Positions 37,001 through 45,419 are shown, numbered from the stretch's first letter. The stretch is 64,000 nucleotides of DNA from Vogesella sp. LIG4 (GCF_900090205.1 NZ_LT607802.1:595858-659857), one strand, 5' to 3'. Numbers and translations: made by a program. The notes: generated by a model from the sequence alone, not told the origin.

Positions 37001-37648
37001 CTTATGTGCAATCTCAGGGATGAGGCTGTCTACCACCAACTCGTCATTGCGGTAGTTGTTCCAGTCTTCACCGCCCGCAGCTTCTTTGAATGCGTCCAGG
37101 AATTCGTTGTAGCGGCCTTCCTTCTTAAGCCTACGTTCCAGCGCAGCAACCTTTAGATTGCGCGAGTAGCCCGCCCATTGCAGAACCTTGTAGAACAGGA
37201 CCGTCGACACCTCTTCCATAGTCGCACCGGCGACCTGTTCGCTGGCCAGGTCCAACATCAGCACTGCAGCTGGAAAGCGCTTGGCTACGTTCGACAGCAA
37301 TGATTTGGTTTGCTGGCGCTTGAGACGATCTTGAAGGTGCTGGATGAATGGGACGCCGTCAATGGTGATGCGATCGTCAAATGCCAAGCCCAGATACTTG
37401 GTGAACGAGCTCTTACCGGAGCCATAGAAGCCTGACACCCAGACACCGACTTCATTTTCACCACCAATATCCATGGCGGCTTCCATCTTGAGCAGGAGAT
37501 TCTCGAACTGCTGATCGATGCTGTCGGTGACCACATATTCGGAGATTTCCGATTTCAGGCGCGCTTCTTGTGACACGCCATAGGTGATGACCTTTTCAAT
37601 GCTGCGATTGATATTCTTGCCGGGGTCGAAGAGTTTTTTGATCGTCAT
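34001..37648 (-). CDS. brxC: BREX ATPase BrxC
   Basis: 1215 residues from the ATG at 37648 (MTIKKLFDPGKNINRSIEK); TTG at 37660 would add four residues. GFYGSGKSSFTKYLG is the Walker A motif near residue 75 and YIIFIIDEVGQYVG the Walker B near 270. The C-terminal third has long helical, coiled-coil-like stretches (LEQGLEQTLRDLRQH). BrxC is the conserved large P-loop protein of all BREX types, necessary for defence. It lies between brxB and pglX as in the classical type I order. Confidence 0.93.
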   Translation of the reverse strand: MTIKKLFDPGKNINRSIEKVITYGVSQEARLKSEISEYVVTDSIDQQFENLLLKMEAAMDIGGENEVGVWVSGFYGSGKSSFTKYLGLAFDDRITIDGVPFIQHLQDRLKRQQTKSLLSNVAKRFPAAVLMLDLASEQVAGATMEEVSTVLFYKVLQWAGYSRNLKVAALERRLKKEGRYNEFLDAFKEAAGGEDWNNYRNDELVVDSLIPEIAHKLYPTLFKTPTSFTTESSEIVVFENDRVREMLEIAREASGKEYIIFIIDEVGQYVGPRPNLILNLDGLAKNLKNIGDGKVWIVGTAQQTLTADDAKAALNSPELFKLNDRFPIQIALESNDIKEICYTRLLGKSSAAEAELGGLFDQYGQQLRQNTKLVDARVYGVDFDRKTFVDLYPFLPAHFDILLHLLGALAKSTGGIGLRSAIKVVQDILIDGSEGKPAVAEQAVGWLATTVTLFDALDKDIKRAFASLHVSVEKATKIRFSHSELHQNIAKTVAVLQILGNLPITRQNVTSLMHVSIAGASQADAVSKAVEDLINDPIVPFGEQDGNLCFFSEKLNDIEQERSQVALRGVELRRIVNEVLTSVYAPLPATQLHGSYAVSTGLKAQSAGNVPASLAGERNQIQTIVELVDPKEIDNARTRLTDESRHNSSKFNIYLVGRTTPEMDELTADIYRCREIANRYRSDPDQEIREYCNGQADRAEHLCTKLRAQIQRSLLQGSFIFRGQVVAVDTLATELLDAARKHLSEVAEQVFDRYAEAPVRAGTELAEKFLRVGNLSGITSVLDPLNLVQTQSGRHSIRTDHLAMVSIRDYIDRNGTVDGKRLTDVFADAPFGWSADTLRYLVAAMLLAGEIKLKVAGREVTVNGQQAIDAIKTNNTFKSIGISLRGGDRPSNDVLARAATRLTELTGDTVVPLEDDISKVTTKLFPQLQHQYGPLTEKLRGLNLPGVDRLQNLTHEINDVLLTDASDAPRRLGNEQSELFESLKWAAEIKLKLEQGLEQTLRDLRQHCTAIANLPNVALLATLKDELAEALSLIEERLQQADFYRFAADFSTSLTTIRARIRDTVIAMQDLLKTRIKEAEVDLKRVPEWIKLTQQEQTELLGNLERLIVEVAPDLAGLTTMLNKDYELQSQVQSLKHRIERLGQQRIKEELERAQAEVPPGETPEIKQPVARSIKARTKITSMDDLDALITQLQQLRGELKYAHAFAVNLELQDE

Positions 37649-37663
37649 GTTTTGCCTCAATGA

Positions 37664-38236
37664 TTAGCCGCCGACGTGGACAGAGCGGTAGTTACCATCG
37701 TCGGGGTAGAACCCCAGGAATTTGAGTCGGGTCTTGCCGGTGCGCACGCCAGGGTAGAAGAACACCGTGGGCACATGGAATTTGCCTTGCAACTTGCCTT
37801 CGATCACACCGATACGTGTGTAGGGATGCAGCGCCTCAAGATCGGTGACCAGCAAAATGGCCTTCGGCTTGCCTTCAAGCTCAGCCAGCTTGGCTTCGAT
37901 GCGTGCCTGCAACGCGCCATTACTGATGGCATTGGCGAGCGACGCATTGGTCTTGTCCCAAGCCAGCGGCGCTTTCTGATCGGCTGCGAGCCAGATCTTG
38001 CGAAGCGGTGCTTTCTCGATAATGTCTGCAACATGCTCGGCGATCGAAAAGGTTTCGACTTCCCAGCCTTCGTTGCGCAAGCGGTGCATCCACGCGGGTG
38101 TTTCGCGTTTCACATTGAGGATCTGATTCGGCGGGAAAACCAAGTAGAAAATAGGCTCGAAGCTGGCATGGCCAAACTCGCGCCCCTGCTTGATTCGCTC
38201 CATCAACTCATTGAAATCAGCTTTGAGCGATGACAT
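37664..38236 (-). CDS. brxB: BREX protein BrxB (DUF1788)
   Basis: 190 residues. DUF1788 signature: FEPIFYLVFPPNQILNVKRE in the first third and KAILLVTDLEALHPYTRIG followed by VPTVFFYPGVR near the end. BrxB is essential in type I BREX and is thought to bridge PglZ with other components. Its start lies 20 bases inside the end of brxA, so the two are translationally linked. Confidence 0.92.
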   Translation of the reverse strand: MSSLKADFNELMERIKQGREFGHASFEPIFYLVFPPNQILNVKRETPAWMHRLRNEGWEVETFSIAEHVADIIEKAPLRKIWLAADQKAPLAWDKTNASLANAISNGALQARIEAKLAELEGKPKAILLVTDLEALHPYTRIGVIEGKLQGKFHVPTVFFYPGVRTGKTRLKFLGFYPDDGNYRSVHVGG

Positions 38237-39002
38237 CGATCAGTTCCTCCATGCTTTTATAGGTCCACCCGATATGCACGACATCGGAGGCGGCCTGGAA
38301 TATGAGCAGGCCTTGTAATGACAAACGTTTCAGTTGGTCTCGGACGTCGGAACGTTCCAGCCCGAAGAGATCCCAGTCGGAGCTTGAAACAATTTGGTTG
38401 TCGCCTAGACCACTGAACTTCAAGTCGTAGGCCAAGTAGGCGGCGACCTTTGGCAAGATGCGATACACCGAAATCGAGCGCTGGTTGCGGCCTGTGGTGG
38501 TGAGCAATCCATAGTCGGCGCAGCATCCCATCAAATACGATGAGATGCGCTTGATCGTGGTCTCAGACCATGGCTTTTGCGTTTTTCCTTCGCGCACGCT
38601 GTTGGCAACGAAAATGCGTGCGTCTTCCAGTTGAAGGTCATTTCGCCCGGCTGCATAGCGAGCCCAGTAAACCTCTCGGACAAAGTCTGCCAACACAAGA
38701 TTGGCGCGCGTCGTATAGATAAAGAGCAGCTGATTGAGCTCGGCGGTCGTGAAACGATCAACCAGGGACTTGAGGCGCGCGGCAACCTGCGGGTCGCGCA
38801 TGAAGCGTGGGGCAAAGCACTCGGCAACAATATTACGTAGGCGTCTTGCCGTTACCAAAGGGAAGCGACCCGAAGCCAGCGCCGCCTCATAGAGCTGTGA
38901 CGCACTCATACCAGGCTGATAAACCTGGAGCAGTTGCCTTGTTTCTTCTAGGAGACCCAGCCCGGCTTGTAGCTGAGTGGTGTAGTAGCGCTGCTGACTC
39001 AC
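38217..39002 (-). CDS. brxA: BREX protein BrxA (DUF1819)
   Basis: 261 residues, all-helical DUF1819 family. Conserved stretches include GMSASQLYEAALASGRFP near residue 30, FIYTTRANLVLADFVREVYW and ARIFVANSVREGKTQKPWSE. Solved BrxA proteins resemble NusB-like DNA- or RNA-binding folds. It opens the conserved core of the operon and overlaps the upstream small gene by four bases and brxB by twenty. Confidence 0.92.
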   Translation of the reverse strand: MSQQRYYTTQLQAGLGLLEETRQLLQVYQPGMSASQLYEAALASGRFPLVTARRLRNIVAECFAPRFMRDPQVAARLKSLVDRFTTAELNQLLFIYTTRANLVLADFVREVYWARYAAGRNDLQLEDARIFVANSVREGKTQKPWSETTIKRISSYLMGCCADYGLLTTTGRNQRSISVYRILPKVAAYLAYDLKFSGLGDNQIVSSSDWDLFGLERSDVRDQLKRLSLQGLLIFQAASDVVHIGWTYKSMEELIDVIAQS

Positions 39003-39502
39003 TCAACCTCCCGAACGTAGGGGAACGTCTGAATTCCGGAGGTGAAGGCGGCACAATAAAAGCCCGCGGCACGTTGTAGTTCGGCTTTGAAGTCTTGACT
39101 CATCTGCCCCATCGAAACGGGACCCGGCGATTTGAATTCCGCTTTTCCCGCCAGTTCAGCCAGGCGCGCCAGCGCCAAATCACGATTCGCCAATCTGGCT
39201 TGCACTGTTTGAACAAACGCGGCGTCGTTAAGCGCATCGGCCGATGCTTGCTCAAGTCCGATGGGCAAGCGGAAGAGATGGTAGATACGACCAACACCAA
39301 TGGCTTCGTCATGGACCTTTGCCGCCGCTGCCGTTGCCCCTTGGTATTGGGCCAGGAACAAAGAGCGATTGAATATCGGTGCCAAAAAAGCAGTGGCTGT
39401 GGCGCTAAAGAACTCGCTGCCCCACCAATTGGCTTGGCTTTTCTCTCCCAGGTAGCCTACTAGCACTCTAAGTTCAGCAATTGTTTTTGCAGCAGAATTC
39501 AT
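38999..39502 (-). CDS. Small BREX-associated protein (possibly BrxS)
   Basis: 167 residues between brxR and brxA, overlapping brxA by four bases. Conserved-looking parts are GYLGEKSQANWWGSEFFS near residue 17 and HDEAIGVGRIYHLFRLP in the middle. A small gene after brxR has been called brxS in some BREX loci; I match it by position and size, not by a recognised domain. The role is unknown. Tight packing with brxA shows it is part of the operon. Confidence 0.6.
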   Translation of the reverse strand: MNSAAKTIAELRVLVGYLGEKSQANWWGSEFFSATATAFLAPIFNRSLFLAQYQGATAAAAKVHDEAIGVGRIYHLFRLPIGLEQASADALNDAAFVQTVQARLANRDLALARLAELAGKAEFKSPGPVSMGQMSQDFKAELQRAAGFYCAAFTSGIQTFPYVREVE

Positions 39503-39511
39503 CCAATTGTC

Positions 39512-40462
39512 CTAAATCTCAAGATTGTCTACATTGGAATTGGGCTTGGCTCCAATGGATGTAACATCACTCATGCCTATAGATCCGTAGCCAGGCGCCA
39601 ACTGCGCACTTTCTGTGCCTTCAAGCACAGAGTAATTTTTAAGCCACAGCCTAAATTGATGCCCGCGCATTGAGTGATTCGCTGAAACGTCGACATTCCA
39701 GCGCTGAAGAATGTACCCGGCAAGAGCCGCACGAACAGACAGCGTTAAGCGATCCCCTTGCATCTGGTAATCCATCTGAACAATTTCAGTCTGTCCCTGA
39801 CATGGATGTGCAACTAGCTCGAGTGCTAGCACTTTGTTCCATTGAACATCTTCAGCAGGGGCTTCATGCTTTTCTGGCCTGTCATTAAGCAGTGAGAATG
39901 ATTTAATACGAGTTATTACAAAGTCCCTGAAGTCTCCTCGCAATCTGTCGTATGCGCGTACATGTAAGCGGAGGCCACTATCAACTAATGCATGTGGGGC
40001 GATCACACGCTCCAGTTCACCACTGCTGGTGCTATGGTAGTGCACCCGCAGACAGCGCTGCTGGTGAATGGCACGACTAACGGCGGCAAGGATCGGCATC
40101 GCCGGGCGGTTGAGCAAGGCGGGGGAATCACCCGGTAGCAAGGGACAGCCGAGGGTTTCGATGCTGTAGGGCTCACCCTGCATCAGTGCGGCCATGACCT
40201 GCTCCAGCCGGTGCTCGAACAGCGGCACAAACCCTGGGAGGATCTGGTAAGCCTTGCTGGAAGGGTCTAGTTCCAGATTGGCCGGTGCCAACTGGCGGTA
40301 CAGTGCGATATCGCGGGTGACCACTGCCGGCGCGCAGTCAAACCGAGCCATCATGTCGGCTCGGCGCACCTCACCCAGAAAGTACAGACAGAACTCCAGA
40401 AAGCTCAGGCGTTGGCGCTGGTTATAGGTGAGCCGGTACAGCTCGTCAGGCGATTGGGGCAT
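39512..40462 (-). CDS. brxR: BREX transcriptional regulator BrxR (winged HTH plus WYL)
   Basis: 316 residues. Residues 10-70 form a winged HTH (RQRLSFLEFCLYFLGEVRRADMM); the middle holds a WYL domain (LRVHYHSTSSGELERVIAPHALVDSGLRLHVRAYD) and the end a WCX-like region. BrxR proteins bind an inverted repeat upstream of their own gene and repress BREX transcription. It is the first gene of the leftward operon, ten bases before the next gene, and a candidate operator is at 40543-40557. Confidence 0.87.
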   Translation of the reverse strand: MPQSPDELYRLTYNQRQRLSFLEFCLYFLGEVRRADMMARFDCAPAVVTRDIALYRQLAPANLELDPSSKAYQILPGFVPLFEHRLEQVMAALMQGEPYSIETLGCPLLPGDSPALLNRPAMPILAAVSRAIHQQRCLRVHYHSTSSGELERVIAPHALVDSGLRLHVRAYDRLRGDFRDFVITRIKSFSLLNDRPEKHEAPAEDVQWNKVLALELVAHPCQGQTEIVQMDYQMQGDRLTLSVRAALAGYILQRWNVDVSANHSMRGHQFRLWLKNYSVLEGTESAQLAPGYGSIGMSDVTSIGAKPNSNVDNLEI

Positions 40463-40780
40463 GGGTCACACAGCAAGTTTCAATACATGCGCATGATGCC
40501 ACAGACAACAAATAACATCATCTTTTTGATTACAATATACCGATGCACTGTGTGCATAGCGTAATCCAAGCAGCCCACAACCACACATTGGTGATCAACG
40601 ATTGCCAGCAATTCACCGCCAGATTCACCTGTCTTGGCGTCAAGTAATGTCACCGATACACCGCCTCAGTTGCAACGCTGTATCAGCTCTGCTTGGTGCA
40701 CTTCAGCTCTACTAACTTGGCAATGCTGGCACGACTATCCAGGAGAAAAGTCTCTCTGACTACACCTTATTTCAAGCCGC
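40463..40780. promoter_or_regulatory. Leader region of the BREX operon with inverted repeat
   Basis: 318 bases without a supported gene between the ParB-like gene and brxR. ATGCAC-TGT-GTGCAT at 40543-40557 is a perfect inverted repeat, 81 bases before the brxR start, and an AT-rich run (40508-40540) follows towards the gene. This is the best candidate BrxR operator and promoter. Part of the leader is open in a leftward frame (about 60 codons up to a TGA near 40486) but has no supported start and could be a gene remnant. Confidence 0.5.
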
Positions 40781-41659
40781 CTACTTGTCCAACGCCACTA
40801 TGCGAACGATACCGTCAAACTCGCCCAATACATCGGGGCAGCGCCTCGTCAAATAGCGCAAAATGGCTTCGTTGGCCATGAGCTTGGCGAGATAACCCTT
40901 GGCCAACACTAGGTTGAGAATGTCCTGGCCATAAGTCTGCTCGGCCAGCTTGAACTGCTCTTGGAGATTCCCCATTTCCCGTTCCATCTTGGCCATCTGA
41001 TCGGCGCTGACGCCGGTCATTTTCTTGGGCTTGGTCTCACCGACTAGCAGGTTGCCGGGGGTCGCTGCGACCAAAGCCTGTGCGTAGGCCACAGTGATGT
41101 TGTTGGCACTGACCATCAGTTCGACGCATTCGACCTGCCGTGTTGGTTTGAGCTTGCGCAATACCGCACCAAGGTTGGCCGAGAAGGTTTGGTCACGCAG
41201 CAGCTCCGCCGCCTCCGGACAAATACCATCGAGTAGGTTCAGTTTTTTGATGATGTGGCTGATGTCCACGTCCAAAGCCTTCGCGAGCTTTTCAGGAGAA
41301 ACGCCACGCTCGACGGCACGGCGGATCATCAGGTGTTCCTGAATACTGGAGAGACGATTGATCCGATTGTTGTAGGTGTAGCTTTCATCATCCTTGGCCA
41401 CGAGGCATGGAGCCTTATCGAAGCCCAATTGTTTCAACGCCACCAGTCGCGTGTGGCCATCCAGCAGGATGTGCTGCCCCTCGCGATCAGCCTTTCCCAC
41501 CGACAAGGGTTCGATCAAGCCGACCGCTTCAATAGATGCGGTGATCTGTTTAAATTTCCGGGAGGCAAACAGCCCGTCCGGTATTTTGCGCGATGGCAAA
41601 ACCACCGAGAGTGAGAGAATCAATGGTTCCAGAACAAAGCCCAACGCAGCTTGGCTCAT
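40781..41659 (-). CDS. ParB/RepB-like protein, second copy of the recombinase cassette
   Basis: 292 residues. ParB-like N-terminal domain with LLDGHTRLVALKQLG (the GERR/GHTR-type nucleotide loop) near residue 67 and an HTH around SPEKLAKALDVDISHIIKKLNLL. The C-terminal half matches the RepB partition-protein C-terminal type. It is encoded after a second ParB-like gene and a serine recombinase with four-base overlaps. No ParA is present, so ordinary plasmid partition is unlikely; these genes form a recurring chromosomal cassette whose role is not established. Confidence 0.75.
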   Translation of the reverse strand: MSQAALGFVLEPLILSLSVVLPSRKIPDGLFASRKFKQITASIEAVGLIEPLSVGKADREGQHILLDGHTRLVALKQLGFDKAPCLVAKDDESYTYNNRINRLSSIQEHLMIRRAVERGVSPEKLAKALDVDISHIIKKLNLLDGICPEAAELLRDQTFSANLGAVLRKLKPTRQVECVELMVSANNITVAYAQALVAATPGNLLVGETKPKKMTGVSADQMAKMEREMGNLQEQFKLAEQTYGQDILNLVLAKGYLAKLMANEAILRYLTRRCPDVLGEFDGIVRIVALDK

Positions 41660-42567
41660 GTTCCGCCTCCTCGTGACCAGACCCTATCTGCCAAATACTG
41701 CGGCAGCGTATCCAGCCCCTCAGCACGCAGCAGGTTGGTGAAATTTTCGTCTGTAAGCAACTGTCGCAGCGCACCAACGATGAACAGCAGATTGCGTTGA
41801 GCAGTTTCAGCCTTTCTGACAAGCAGCTTCTGCCGCTCGACTTCACGCTGGTAGTTGCGCACAAGGCTCGATGTGGTTACGTCCGCATTAGGTTTGCGTG
41901 ATGGCATTTTGCCGCCGACAGCCCTACCTTGTGTGCGGCGACGCTCGATGACCCGCCGTGCCTGGATCAGTTGACTGCCGCGCAACTTGCCGGATTCATA
42001 GGCCTCCTGCAGGGCAGCCTGGATCGCCCTATCATCCGAGCCCGCGCCAGCAATGGTGATCGCCGCATTGAGCGGGATGCGTCCACTGCCAACCGCAATT
42101 AACAGGCGCTCTTCACCATTCTGGAGCAGGTACAGGATAGCGTGGACATACTCCGGGCTCAGGCCCGTCTTCAGGGCGATGTCCTTCTTGTCGTAGCCCT
42201 GATCCCTCAGTTGCTCGATACCAACCAGCAGCTCCAGAGGACTGAATTTGCGCCGTGCAATGTTTTCCGTCAGGCTCATGATGAAAGCCGACTCATCGTC
42301 GACGTTCACCACCATCGCCGGAATTTCCTGGTGGCCAAGCGTCTTGAAAGCCCTGAAACGCCCCTCACCACAGATAAGCAGGTAATACTCACCTGCACTG
42401 CCTGGACGCGGCGTCACAATGATGGGTTTTTTCAGACCGATGCTCTGGATGTTGCCAACGATCTGCTCAAAAACACGGTTGTTGCGTTCGCGCGGATTGA
42501 GAACCTCGATCCGGTTCAACGGGATCATCCGCAACTCCGCATGCCTATGTTCTTTTCCCTGACTCAT
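41656..42567 (-). CDS. ParB/RepB-like protein, first copy of the recombinase cassette
   Basis: 303 residues from the ATG at 42567 (MSQGKEHRHAELRMIPLNRI); upstream codons in this frame lie inside the recombinase gene. ParB N-domain: PRERNNRVFEQIVGNIQSIGLKKPI, then ICGEGRFRAFKTLG and SLTENIARRKFSPLEL; the HTH is around KKDIALKTGLSPEYV. It overlaps the recombinase stop by four bases and the next ParB-like gene by four. Two unlike ParB-type proteins in tandem may work together on recombinase sites; this is inference. Confidence 0.78.
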   Translation of the reverse strand: MSQGKEHRHAELRMIPLNRIEVLNPRERNNRVFEQIVGNIQSIGLKKPIIVTPRPGSAGEYYLLICGEGRFRAFKTLGHQEIPAMVVNVDDESAFIMSLTENIARRKFSPLELLVGIEQLRDQGYDKKDIALKTGLSPEYVHAILYLLQNGEERLLIAVGSGRIPLNAAITIAGAGSDDRAIQAALQEAYESGKLRGSQLIQARRVIERRRTQGRAVGGKMPSRKPNADVTTSSLVRNYQREVERQKLLVRKAETAQRNLLFIVGALRQLLTDENFTNLLRAEGLDTLPQYLADRVWSRGGGT

Positions 42568-44129
42568 GCGGTCCTCCGTATGCGAATGCGCCGGGCCATA
42601 CCGTACAGGTAGTCCAGGCTGTCGAAGCGGTAACACTCGAACTCGATGCCATTGTGGTCTGCCAGATGAATGCGGGGTTGGCCGAAGTCCAGTCGAGGCA
42701 AGAGGTAGTAATCCAGCGCAGTCTGATTGCCGTCGTCCAGACGCACTGCCACCGTGATGTCGGGCGCAAGGCTGGTGTCGAAGCGCACTTTCCAACGGCG
42801 TCGTCCGTTGTCGAGTAATTGGCAACGTGCCAACACCAGCGAGACGGTGAACTCATGGTTGACGGTGAGGAGATCGTTTGCCGGATCACGTTCGACCATG
42901 CCTCCGACTTCGGAGATCATTCGTTCGGTCTGCCCGACGATTTCCGGATGCAGTCGACGTAGAAACTGATTCACCTCCAGATACTGGTAGTCTCGATCCG
43001 GAGTGAAGCCGACAGTCTTGTACGCGCGGATCAGGCTGCCGAAACGATGCGCGTAGGCCGCCGACGAGGGCATCCCTTCAGCCTCGTCGATGATCAGGCC
43101 CGATAGATAGCCGTGGCGCTGGTACAGGTTTCGCAGCTTTTCGATGAGCTCCTCGTCGCTGTAACGGTGTGACCGTGCGCGCAGGATGCCTTGTGCGGTG
43201 TAGAAGAGCTCCGGCGCCACGATCCCTTCGAAGGCGCCTTCCTTCTTGATCCACATTTCTGGGCTGTTGACCACCCGATGCTTCTTGAGTTTGAAGGAGC
43301 GCCTGTTGTAAACGTTGTTGCCGATGTATTTTTCGTTGGACAACACCTCGCGAATGGTCGCCCGCGTCCAGGCCCGCCCAAGATCTGTGCGGATATTTTG
43401 CTTGTTGAGCCGTTCGGCAATCTCCAACTCAGCCAGGTTGCCGGTGACGAACCAGCGGTATATCTGGTTGACGGTGGCGACCTCATCATCCGGCCCCGGC
43501 TGCAGGATGACACGGTCGGTTTGCAGGCTCTTGTGTTCACCACGAGCCAGTTCACCTTTGAGCGTGCCAGCCTGATCGATCAGTACACGTCGCAAACCAT
43601 AGCCAGCAGGCCCACCTTGCCGAAAGCCCAACTCGATCAGGCGGCACTGCCCGGCAAAGACCTTCGCCGACAACTCCCGGCTGTATTCTCCAGCCATCGC
43701 ACGCTTGACGCCCTTGACGATGGTGGAAACGGGCGAGCCGTCGTTCTCGAACTGCTCGGCACAGTAAGCGACCTGGATTCCAGCACGGCGGCAGATGTAT
43801 TCGTAATAGGCGCTTTCATCGGCATCCTGAAACCGCCCCCAGCGGCTGACGTCGTAGACCAAGATGATCTCGAAATCTGCCGTGCCTGCCTCGACATCCT
43901 TGAGCAACTGCTGCAGGGCCTGACGTCCATCAATGCGCAGGCCACTCTTACCCTCGTCGGCATAAGTGCGAACGATCTCGATGTTGCGTCGGGCTGCGTA
44001 CTCGTTGATCTTGTCTGCTTGGTTTTCCGTCGAGTATTGCTGATGCTCGGTGGACATGCGCACATACTGTGCTGCTCGATATGCCGGTGCCTGACCAGCC
44101 CCTTCCAATGAGAATTGTTCTACTTGCAT
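42564..44129 (-). CDS. Large serine recombinase
   Basis: 521 residues. The resolvase domain has the nucleophile Ser26 in YVRMSTEHQQ, DEGKSGLRIDGR, and YDVSRWGRF with a catalytic Arg. The recombinase domain follows (GPAGYGLRR, then TRATIREVLSNEKYIGNNVY), with the ISTRON/integrase-type layout of the large serine family. The C-terminal zinc-ribbon found in some members is not evident. It could move the cassette that it heads (recombinase, two ParB-like genes) within the island; matching ends were not found by eye. Confidence 0.85.
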   Translation of the reverse strand: MQVEQFSLEGAGQAPAYRAAQYVRMSTEHQQYSTENQADKINEYAARRNIEIVRTYADEGKSGLRIDGRQALQQLLKDVEAGTADFEIILVYDVSRWGRFQDADESAYYEYICRRAGIQVAYCAEQFENDGSPVSTIVKGVKRAMAGEYSRELSAKVFAGQCRLIELGFRQGGPAGYGLRRVLIDQAGTLKGELARGEHKSLQTDRVILQPGPDDEVATVNQIYRWFVTGNLAELEIAERLNKQNIRTDLGRAWTRATIREVLSNEKYIGNNVYNRRSFKLKKHRVVNSPEMWIKKEGAFEGIVAPELFYTAQGILRARSHRYSDEELIEKLRNLYQRHGYLSGLIIDEAEGMPSSAAYAHRFGSLIRAYKTVGFTPDRDYQYLEVNQFLRRLHPEIVGQTERMISEVGGMVERDPANDLLTVNHEFTVSLVLARCQLLDNGRRRWKVRFDTSLAPDITVAVRLDDGNQTALDYYLLPRLDFGQPRIHLADHNGIEFECYRFDSLDYLYGMARRIRIRRTA

Positions 44130-44303
44130 AGACCTGATCTCTCATGTTGTAGGCAATTGCTCTCGGGTCCGCCTTTCCCCTGATTAACCTTGCTACGCCT
44201 GACGTGATGCCGGTCAGGGCAAACGTGGATTAATTTGTTGCCATCCAGGATGATCGAAAGCCCACTTAAAATTGAACTTACCCAACGGCTAGTCGAGTGA
44301 CCA

Positions 44304-44762
44304 TCACGTCCTATCTTTGCAAGCGTCCTTTTTGCACAAACAACCGATACACATGGGAGTGATTTCAACAAGCACTCGCCCATCCGGATCGGCAACCGTC
44401 CCCGGTATAAGCGAGATTTGGTAAAGGCCAGGCAACAGTCCAAGTGGCGCTGACGCATCCATCTTTGCAAGATCCGCTTCCCGCCCTAGTGCATCTCTCC
44501 CCCGTTGACGAGCCCTGTTGCGTTCCACGTATTCCGGATTGATGTCGCGGTAGTGGCGCCAGTAGTCCGGGTGCCGTTCAAGCCATGCACGCTGGCTGCG
44601 TAGCTGATTTTCCCGGTAGTCTGGATCGGTCTGCATTTTGTCCCGTTGCCAGCGCTGTCGACGTGCCTGCTGACAAACACGGGAAGAGCAGTAAGACTGA
44701 TTGGGCACTTGGGGACGGGACTCAAAGGCGTGGCCACAGCACGCACAAATCTTTGTTGCCAT
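44304..44762 (-). CDS. Zinc-ribbon protein next to the serine recombinase
   Basis: 152 residues. The N-terminus holds CACCGHAF and SYCSSRVCQQARRQRWQ, four cysteines in two pairs like a zinc ribbon of recombinase-associated proteins. A middle DYRENQLRSQRAWLERHPDYW stretch is strongly basic and helical. The C-terminus has a second group, CIGCLCKKDACK. DNA binding is likely. It lies 174 bases upstream of the recombinase on the same strand, and similar small proteins sit upstream of the same cassette in other genomes as far as I recall. Its function is unknown. Confidence 0.6.
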   Translation of the reverse strand: MATKICACCGHAFESRPQVPNQSYCSSRVCQQARRQRWQRDKMQTDPDYRENQLRSQRAWLERHPDYWRHYRDINPEYVERNRARQRGRDALGREADLAKMDASAPLGLLPGLYQISLIPGTVADPDGRVLVEITPMCIGCLCKKDACKDRT

Positions 44763-45092
44763 CAGTTGTCTCCATACGAAAAGTCATATGAAAAACTGAC
44801 TGACAGCAGAATGTCGCGCCTGGCTCTCCAATCTTGCCCCCCTCGACGAGCAGGAAGCCGGCGGTTACTGGGCACCGTGACGGGGTCTGTTCGACTCTGA
44901 CAATTGGCAGCGCACTGGTGCACGGGCACAGAACAATCACGCCAGGTCCTACCCGACGCTTGCTGGCTCGTGTGTGCGACCGGCAACCAGTTTCTGGATG
45001 ATAGACGGCTCCTGCGACCCCAGCTTCACCGGGATCAGCCCTCGCGGATCACCGACCAGATCAGCGCATAGGGCAGTTTTATATTGCCTGAA
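44763..45092. other. 330-base stretch without a supported gene
   Basis: Upstream of the zinc-ribbon gene. A leftward frame of 72 codons (44940-44722, several Cys) overlaps the zinc-ribbon start and could be a remnant. Another open leftward frame (about 45090-44965) ends in TAG without a clear start. No repeat or promoter was recognised. Confidence 0.35.
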
Positions 45093-45419
45093 CTAGGCAG
45101 CATGAGCGTGCCGCGGCGTCAGTGCCAGCTTAAGATCAAGTGCGTTGAATACCGCCAGCAGCGTGGTCAGCGTTGGATTGCCGCGTGGCGACAGCGCTCG
45201 GTACAGTGCCTCACGGCGCATGCCGGTTTGCTCGGCAAGTTGGGTCATCCCACCGTGTGCTTCAGTGAGTTGACGAAGTGCCAGTAGTAGCGCTTCACGG
45301 CCGCCAGGCTCCTCCGCTTCATCCAGTGCCGCAGCCAGGTAGGCGCTGGCAAAATCCGGGGCGTCGCGCAGTTCTTGAATCAGCTTGTCGTGATGGCTGA
45401 CAGAGACATGGTGTGTCAT
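45093..45419 (-). CDS. Orphan antitoxin, DNA-binding addiction-module type
   Basis: 108 residues. Signature of the 'addiction module antidote protein' family: LRDAPDFASAYLAAALDEA near residue 17 and an HTH in GGMTQLAEQTGMRREALYRALS, followed by NPTLTTLLAVFNALDLKLAL. These normally pair with a RelE-like toxin encoded just upstream on the same strand. Here the upstream neighbour is the HigA antitoxin gene, 74 bases away, and no RelE-like frame lies on either side, so it appears to have lost its toxin. It may still repress its own promoter or cross-regulate higBA. Confidence 0.78.
   Translation of the reverse strand: MTHHVSVSHHDKLIQELRDAPDFASAYLAAALDEAEEPGGREALLLALRQLTEAHGGMTQLAEQTGMRREALYRALSPRGNPTLTTLLAVFNALDLKLALTPRHAHAA

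Noticed and set aside
44722..44940. 72-codon leftward Cys-containing frame
   Set aside because: It overlaps the start of the zinc-ribbon gene by about 40 bases, has no clear ribosome site and no recognised family.
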